A stretch of DNA of 23,991 bases from Hepatocystis sp. ex Piliocolobus tephrosceles (Eukaryota; Apicomplexa; Aconoidasida; Haemosporida; Plasmodiidae): positions 16,831 through 40,821 of the forward strand of contig CABPSV020000039.1 of NCBI GenBank assembly GCA_902459845.2. Direction: 5' to 3'. Positions 18,466 through 23,991 of the stretch are shown here, one piece after another. Each line of letters starts with the position of its first letter. The first letter of the stretch is position 1. The position numbers and the translations under genes were made by a program. Below the pieces are notes generated by a model, which searched no databases, was not told the origin of the DNA, and saw only the letters and a list, made by a program, of their open reading frames with translations.

Positions 18466-21400
18466 AATGTAACAGAGAATGGTGGTATAAAATTTTATGT
18501 TACCAGTTGACTCATTTTGTGTGGGCCTCGTTTTTGGCTCATCAATAGAGATGTTACCAAAAAGGTCAGCCAAAATTTCTTCATTTTTTTTAACATAATC
18601 TAAACTGTTATCTTGTTTGTTAGCAGATGTAGGAACACCAGGAACCGTATCCTGTATTAAATCAGGAATGGTATCCTCATGTTTAAACATATTATTATTA
18701 TTATTATTACTACTATTATTGTTATTGTTGTTAATATTTTTTTCTTTGGAACTATCAACAGATAAGGCTTCTAAACAGTTAAAGTTATTAATGGATGTCG
18801 GTATGTTATGTATATAAGGTTCGTTTTTATTATTTTTAATTAAATCAATATTAGTTAATAGTTGATTGTTATAACTTATATTATGATCAATAATATTATT
18901 ATTGTTATTGTTAACACTACTTTGTATTCCCAAAACATCATTAAGATCAAGTAAGTCTACATATGCCGAAGTTGATGTGTTTTTATTTGTTGTACTAGTT
19001 TTATTTAAATTAATTGATTGATCATCATCATCATCATCATCATATAATAAATCTATATCATTTTTATTGTAATTATTTTGTAATAAGTTTGAATCATTAA
19101 GTTTGTTTAGCATGTCTTGTCCATTTAGTCCATCTTCATCTTCTAGTTCTTCATTTCCTTTTGTATCCCTTTTTGAATATTTATGTTTATCCATACGTTT
19201 TTTAGATAATGGTGGTATACGTAACAAAATGGAATCTCTTATATCATTCCATTGTGGATCGATAAGTTCTAAAAATTCACAAGCTCTTTGTTGAATTTCA
19301 ATACATTTACTTTGTTTATATTGTTCTATGATTCGTTCGATTTTTTTTTTTTCAGAAGGGAATCGAACTGTTAATTTATTTAAACACATTAATACATATT
19401 GAAGAATAATATTATATTCATTATAATTTGTATTTTCATGTATATTACAACATACATCAATATTTTGTTGATAAGATGATTGAGAGTTATTAGAATTTAT
19501 ATTATTATTTATATTATCTAATATATTTGAAGATTTATTATAAATAAGATTATAAATTGGATCTTTAATATTTATACTATGTAATTCTTTAATTTTATTT
19601 CCTTCATATGTTTTAACTATTTGATCAAGTAAATCAAATACATCATTATATGTAACAGTAATAACTTGTTTATCTGGTCCTACATTTTTTTCACTTATCA
19701 ATAAATCGCCGAATTCACCTATACACCAAACACCTACTTGTACCAATGCATATTGATCTAAATTTTCTTTAATAGAAAAAAATATTTTAAAAATAACATA
19801 TGAATGATATTCAGGATATTGTAATAGATAATAAACAAAATCATATTTAATATGATCTTGTATAAAATTACCAGCTAAACAAAATATTTTAATATAAGTA
19901 TCTAATAAGTATTGTATATTAGGTGCATATTTATTTATGGAAACACAAATATTTGATACTATGTCACTTTTTATTTCCATATCTGCAACTAATAAATAAT
20001 TTAATAGTTCTTTTACCATAATTTTTAAAGAACTTTTTGTAATTAAAGCGAATGCAACATCAAGTGCTTTTTTTCTTATACTAATATCTGCATCTTTTAA
20101 ACAATCTATAATTGTATTTCTATATATATGTAAAGTTTTAGGTTCTTTTTTTAATAACTTTTGTAATGTACATAAACCAATATATCTTATGTTATTATCT
20201 GTATTTTGTAAAAATTTTCCTAACACATTTACTGCTAGGACTAATAAACTAGGGTCTGTAGATATATAAGTAATAGTTTTAACACATTCATATAGTATAG
20301 CATTTCCGACGTTTTTCATAGAGTCAGTATTTGTAGCAACTTGTGCTAATGCAGAATTAACTTCGGACATTTCGTATGAGTTCTGATAAGAACTATTCCC
20401 TGTCCCAGTTTTTGTACTTTTGTTTTTTGAATATATATTCGGGTTAATGTTAGATGGTATTTTATTTCCACGTGTTACTGGAGCTTCTTTAAAAAAAGTA
20501 TCTTCAGAATTATCATTATTGCTATCATTATTATTTTCATTATTGCTGTCATTATTATTGTTATTATTATTGTCATTATCGTTGTCTAATAATAAATTTC
20601 CGTTATATCGATTTTCATCAAGAGTACCATTTTTAAGTGACTTTTTTGGATTTATGTTGGAACTTATTTTATCATTCCGTTCCTCGACCAGTCCCCCAAT
20701 CAGATCTTCTTCCTGATCATCATTTTTTCCCCCAATCAGATCTTCGTCCCGATTAATATTTTTTTGTTCATCGATATAAATATTGTTATTATTATTATTA
20801 TTATGATTCTCATCAATAGAATTAACATTATCAATATCCATATTTAAATATTTCAACAGTTTCAATATTTTAACTTGTAAAAAAGGATCATTTATACCAT
20901 ATATGTCATAATCTGCACCATGTGAATATCCTGACATAATACAACTTTTTAAAATTTTAACTATTTTATTTGTATGAATTTTTAATACATTTCTATATTC
21001 ATTTTTTTTTTCTATTAATGCTATCATTAAACATATTCCAGCATGTAAAACACTATGATTTCTATCATCTAATAAATTATTAATTTTATCTAAAAATAAA
21101 TCTTCAATGTCTGTACTTTTTTTTATTATACGAACAGCACACATAACTGCTTTTTTCCTAATATAAGGATTATTGATATTAAGCATGTCTAAAATTTCAC
21201 GACGTAAAGAAGCACACATTTCTGCATTAGCAATATTACCTAATGCAGATAAAGCTAATCCATTTACATATTGACTACTATTTCTTAAATCATTTTTTAT
21301 CGAATTTGTTACTAACATTAAAATATCTGTATTTTCATCTAATAATACAGTTAATCCTAAATATCCAATTCGTTTAAAAGCAAATTTATTTGATGCAATT

Positions 21401-21612
21401 AATTTTAAACATTCTATTTGACCAAAATAAGTAGGATAACCTAACATGTTTATAAATAATAACTTTGCCACATTTCTATGTCTATTAATATTATCTTCTT
21501 CTTTAAAAGCTGTTCTAATTAAAGCACATTCTTTAGCAACAACTGATCTTTCTTCTGCAGCTGTTTTGCAGTTTCGAATGTTTCTTATAAGTTCTCGCAA
21601 TTTTACGGACAT
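17540..21612 (-). CDS. AP-1 clathrin adaptor complex, gamma subunit (four exons)
   Basis: Gamma-adaptin is the large AP-1 subunit that recruits clathrin and accessory proteins for cargo sorting at the trans-Golgi and endosomes; in apicomplexans AP-1 is linked to rhoptry/microneme trafficking. Model: 21612-18504, 18386-18322, 18098-17913, 17755-17540; 1191 residues. Start at the ATG at 21612-21610, matching the family N-terminus (MSVKLRELIRNIRNCKTAAEE), not the upstream frame extension through poly-A. The trunk (~1-800) has HEAT-like helices and signatures KECALIRTAF, MLGYPTYFGQIECLKLIAS, LALSALGNI, IRKKAVMC, DPFLQVKILKLL, ALAQVATNTDSMKNVGNAILYE. An Asn-rich insert of ~150 residues (~262-412) separates the last two. 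The hinge (~810-1058) holds VDLLDLNDVLG, resembling a clathrin box, plus ADLFG and DDFFD. Exons 3-4 encode the gamma-ear (IKATYSNKSDKLIPYFVFE, AVVPNYVKLNIFKASS, ENKITQNMLIVN, NIGNFP). The ear would be missed if only the long open frame were annotated. Confidence 0.93.
17756..17912 (-). other. Intron 3 of AP-1 gamma (157 bp)
   Basis: Donor GTAATC after TTTGAA (exon 3 ends at 17913) and acceptor TTTTAACAG ending at 17756, with a polypyrimidine run of about 19 T just upstream. Phase 0. It splits the ear domain exactly between PYFVFE and AVVPNYVKL, a segment continuous in gamma-adaptins of other organisms. Confidence 0.88.
18099..18321 (-). other. Intron 2 of AP-1 gamma (223 bp)
   Basis: Donor GTAAAA after TTTGAC (exon 2 ends at 18322) and acceptor TTTTTTTAG ending at 18099, next to a T run. 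Phase 0. Contains (AT)n at 18157-18193. Exon 2 is only 65 nt. Confidence 0.85.
18387..18503 (-). other. Intron 1 of AP-1 gamma (117 bp)
   Basis: Donor GTAACA after TCAACTG (exon ends at 18504) and acceptor TTTCTTATGCAG (exon 2 starts at 18386). Phase 1: G plus AA forms a Glu codon and leads into YNSLNILMNDTPKGN. Contains an (AT)n tract at 18438-18461. The unspliced frame stays open here and encodes HIYIYIYIY, a repeat artefact. Confidence 0.85.
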
Positions 21613-21614
21613 TA

Positions 21615-21639
21615 TTTTTTTTTTTTTTTTTTTTTTTTT
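21615..21639 (-). promoter_or_regulatory. 25-nt poly-A leader immediately before the AP-1 gamma ATG
   Basis: On the coding strand, 25 consecutive A are followed by TA and then the ATG. If transcribed, the ribosome meets a homopolymeric A leader ending 2 nt before the start codon. A-rich start contexts are the Plasmodium norm, but a pure run this close is notable. Length may be affected by sequencing error. Confidence 0.5.
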
Positions 21640-21889
21640 ACTACTTTTGTAAGACCGCAGTAAAAGTGGATATATAAACAAAAAAAGTGAAACAGATGGA
21701 GAATCAATATATACACTATACGTGTGTATGTGTGTGTGTGTGTGTGTATTAGCTCACCTGTATTCTTTTTCTGTTAATGAGATTAATAAACGATTGTTTC
21801 AAAAAGGTTTGGTTTTTCTCTTTTCTCTTTTCCCTTTTTTATATTCTGCTTGGTGTTCGTTTTACGAAATAGCACTTTGTTTTGTTAAT

Positions 21890-22208
21890 ATTTTATTTTG
21901 CTTTATTTTTATTTATTTGCTTTATTTTGCTTTATTTGCTTTATTTTGATTTATTTGCTTTATTTTGATTTATTTGCTTTATTTTGATTTATTTACTTAT
22001 TTTTGTTTTATTTACTTATTTTTGATTTATTTACTTATTTTTGTTTTATTTACTTATTTTTGTTTTATTTACTTATTTTTGTTTTATTTACTTATTTTTG
22101 TTTTATTTACTTATTTTTGTTTTATTTACTTATTTTTGCTTTATTTACTTATTTTTGTTTTATTTACTTATTTTTGTTTTATTTACTTATTTTTGCTTTA
22201 TTTGCTTT
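21890..22208 (+). repeat. 19-bp tandem array (TTTACTTATTTTTGTTTTA), about 16 copies
   Basis: The left part has units TTTGCTTTATTTTGATTTA, the right part TTTACTTATTTTTGTTTTA with occasional GCT or GAT variants. The period is 19 throughout, and T-rich units contain no TAA/TAG/TGA in the sense direction, so all three plus frames are open. Located 280-600 bp upstream of the AP-1 gamma start, in its probable promoter region. Confidence 0.88.
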
Positions 22209-22651
22209 TTCTTTTTTTTATACGATTTATATATATATATATATATATAAATATACATATGTATATCGTAGTAATAAAATATTATACAAACAATAATATA
22301 CCACGTTCTACATTATAGCAGACTAATAAAGGCCTTATAAATACATTCCAACCGATTTATGTGTTTATAAAATGCACAAATACACAAATGCGTGTTAAGA
22401 GCTGTATGTTCTATGTATCTATCTTTATAGTCTACCTACACAAGTATACATATATATATGTATATAGCCTTAAATATGTGTTAAAAAATATAAAAAAAAA
22501 TTGTTTATGTATACACATGTATAATTAAAGTATGTTTGTGTACAGGAATTAAAATTTTGTTTCAAACAGAAACACAAGTTACCTTTACTATTTTATGAAT
22601 ATACATATATATATATTATACTTAGCGATAATAAAATAAAAAATATAAAGG

Positions 22652-22654
<3 letters not shown>

Positions 22655-22703
<49 letters not shown>
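22655..22703 (+). repeat. Poly-T run, 49 T
   Basis: A pure homopolymer, the longest uninterrupted single-base run in the window. True length uncertain because such runs are difficult to sequence. Confidence 0.9.
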
Positions 22704-22706
<3 letters not shown>

Positions 22707-22782
22707 TATTTTACAGAAAAAAAATAAAAATTAAAATAAAAAATGAATAAAATGTAAATGAAATAAAATGGAAAGGGGAAAA

Positions 22783-22920
22783 TACAAAAATGGAATAAAA
22801 CAAAAATGGAATAAAACAAAAATGGAATAAAACAAAAATGGAATAAAATAATAATCAAATAAAATAATAATCAAATAAAATAATAATTAAATAAAATAAT
22901 AATCGAATAAAATAAAAATC
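22783..22920 (+). repeat. Two adjoining 16-bp arrays (AATGGAATAAAACAAA, then ATAATAATCAAATAAA)
   Basis: The first block has about four units with a TGGAATAAAA core; the second about five units whose core drifts from ATCAAAT to ATTAAAT to ATCGAAT. Both have a 16-bp period, suggesting the second arose from the first by mutation and re-expansion, or that 16 bp is a favoured slippage length. Confidence 0.75.
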
Positions 22921-23365
22921 GAATATGATAAATAAATATTACAGCATTAAACTTATTACAAATAATAACACAAAAAAGGGAAATATGTTGTATTACTCAA
23001 GTCTTATACATTGCATATATATATATATATATATATATGTATTTTGTATATATTTAAAAAAATTATATTATGGCTCCACATACTAACGTGTTAAATTAAA
23101 TCCTCTTAATTTGGCAAATTTATATTAAAATGAAGGTAATGCTAATGATTGTTTCTCCTTCATATTGTAATTAAATATGTATGTATGTATGTTTGTTTAC
23201 TTGTTTGTTTGTTTGTACGTACTTACGTATTCATATAAATGCTCCTAACATATTTCATATTCGATTTTTAAAATCGTAAACCTACATTATGCATGAAAAC
23301 TGATGAATAAAATAAATTAGGAAACTAAAAAAAAAAAAAAAAAAAAACATTTCTGCATTACAAAT

Positions 23366-23396
<31 letters not shown>

Positions 23397-23772
23397 TAAC
23401 CTAATTTATTTTTCGTTTTGTAACTTTCTTTTTTTTTTTTCCTATGCAATTTTTTTTTTTTTTTTTTGTTTTACTTAATTTTTGTTAAACTTTTACAAAC
23501 ATGTATATATACATGTGTTCACGCATTGAATACTGCGCATAATATTACAAAACAAATATATGTTATACATGTATATATTTTTTCATTTGCATATATATAT
23601 ATATATATATATGCCTTGTTTTGTGTAATATAATATTTCAAAGGAAGAACATTACCATAAAGCTAACATTTTATTATTATGTGTATAAAAAAAAGAAAAA
23701 AAAAAAAAATGGTATATACATATATATGTAACATGCACTAATAAATAATACTCAACCTGATAAAATCAAAAT

Positions 23773-23831
23773 TTACATATCACGATTAATTAGAAACACA
23801 ATCCTTAGCAAATTTTCTTGTAATTCTTTTT
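23773..23831 (-). CDS. Possible last exon of an unidentified gene entering from the right edge
   Basis: On the minus strand a plausible acceptor (TTTTGAAAACAG, ending at 23832) is followed by a short frame coding KELQENLLRIVFLINRDM and a stop at 23775-23773. The 59 nt have more mixed composition than their flanks and read like a helical protein tail. The upstream side (23,841-23,991) is A-rich with a 13-bp repeat, as an intron might be. There is no homology I can name and short chance frames are common, so this is tentative. Confidence 0.25.
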
Positions 23832-23901
23832 CTGTTTTCAAAAGAAAACAAAAAAATGAAACCAAATAAAATAAATCATAATAAGAAAAATGTTTAAGTA
23901 T

Positions 23902-23991
23902 ATTAATATAAATAATTAATATAAATGATTAATATAAATGATTAATATAAATAATTAATATAAATGATTAATATAAATGATTAATATAAAT
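23902..23991 (+). repeat. 13-bp tandem array (ATTAATATAAAT(G/A)), cut by window end
   Basis: About seven units of 13 bp reaching the last base of the window. If the candidate exon to its left is real, the array lies in an intron of that gene. Confidence 0.85.

Larger units (their letters stand above)
21613..23772. other. Intergenic region upstream of AP-1 gamma
   Basis: About 2.2 kb. Next to the AP-1 gamma ATG is a 25-nt homopolymer, then (TG)n near 21722-21748, the 19-bp array, a mixed-sequence stretch (22,310-22,620) without a usable frame, a 49-nt T run, a 16-bp repeat array and more simple sequence. Three further A runs of about 20, 28 and 13 nt lie at 23328-23347, 23365-23392 and 23697-23709. 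I see no gene except the weak candidate exon at the right edge. Confidence 0.65.

Noticed and set aside
18208..18503. C-terminal extension of AP-1 gamma through HIYIYIYIYMYTYIYFFSFF
   Set aside because: Translation of intron 1 (AT)n and the poly-T tract; splicing gives a conserved ear instead.
22622..22858. 78-residue minus-strand frame with a 16-Lys run
   Set aside because: Coded by the 49-nt T run and the flanking 16-bp repeats; no other protein-like sequence.

Overview
This window is nuclear DNA of a malaria parasite (Plasmodium). Base composition is extremely A+T-rich. The spacers consist of long A or T homopolymers, (AT)n and short tandem repeats. Introns are small, GT-AG and T-rich. 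The proteins carry long asparagine-rich insertions, mostly coded by AAT/AAC. Protein content and gene order match, from memory, the P. falciparum chromosome 14 segment PF3D7_1455500 to PF3D7_1455800, read in reverse. The poly-Asn content suits the Laverania (falciparum) group, but very A+T-rich avian-parasite genomes cannot be excluded by eye.

Layout. (1) 44-431, minus: first coding exon (signal peptide plus start of a discoidin-like domain) of a secreted LCCL/CCp-family protein, probably CCp2; the gene continues off the left edge. (2) 432-3349: divergent, repeat-rich spacer. (3) 3350-6827, plus: two-exon gene for an asparagine-rich protein of 1098 residues with a conserved coiled-coil/helical C-terminal block; function not recognised. 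(4) 6828-9797: spacer with a 16-bp array, a 32-unit 10-bp array and a 17-bp array. (5) 9798-15890, plus: single-exon ferlin (2030 aa), multi-C2 with a C-terminal tail anchor. (6) 15891-17539: convergent spacer, T-rich then A-rich, with an 18-bp array on each side. (7) 17540-21612, minus: four-exon gene for the AP-1 clathrin adaptor gamma subunit (1191 aa); I reconstructed its hinge and ear exons from splice sites. (8) 21613-23772: spacer with a roughly 320-bp 19-bp array and a 49-nt T run. (9) 23773-23831, minus: a weak candidate for the last exon of a further gene entering from the right edge.

Functionally, the ferlin (membrane fusion and regulated secretion) and AP-1 gamma (Golgi/endosome sorting, in apicomplexans toward rhoptries and micronemes) are convergent neighbours acting in the same secretory pathway. 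The CCp protein is a secreted gametocyte/gamete-stage adhesive protein. There is no operon logic here, and shared regulation is not implied. I saw no tRNA, rRNA, CRISPR array or recognisable mobile element. The main items for a second look are the reconstructed splice models, the ferlin C2 loops that lack the usual Ca2+-binding aspartates, the GC-rich Pro/Gly repeat inside ferlin, and the family of unrelated 16-19-bp minisatellites in the spacers.
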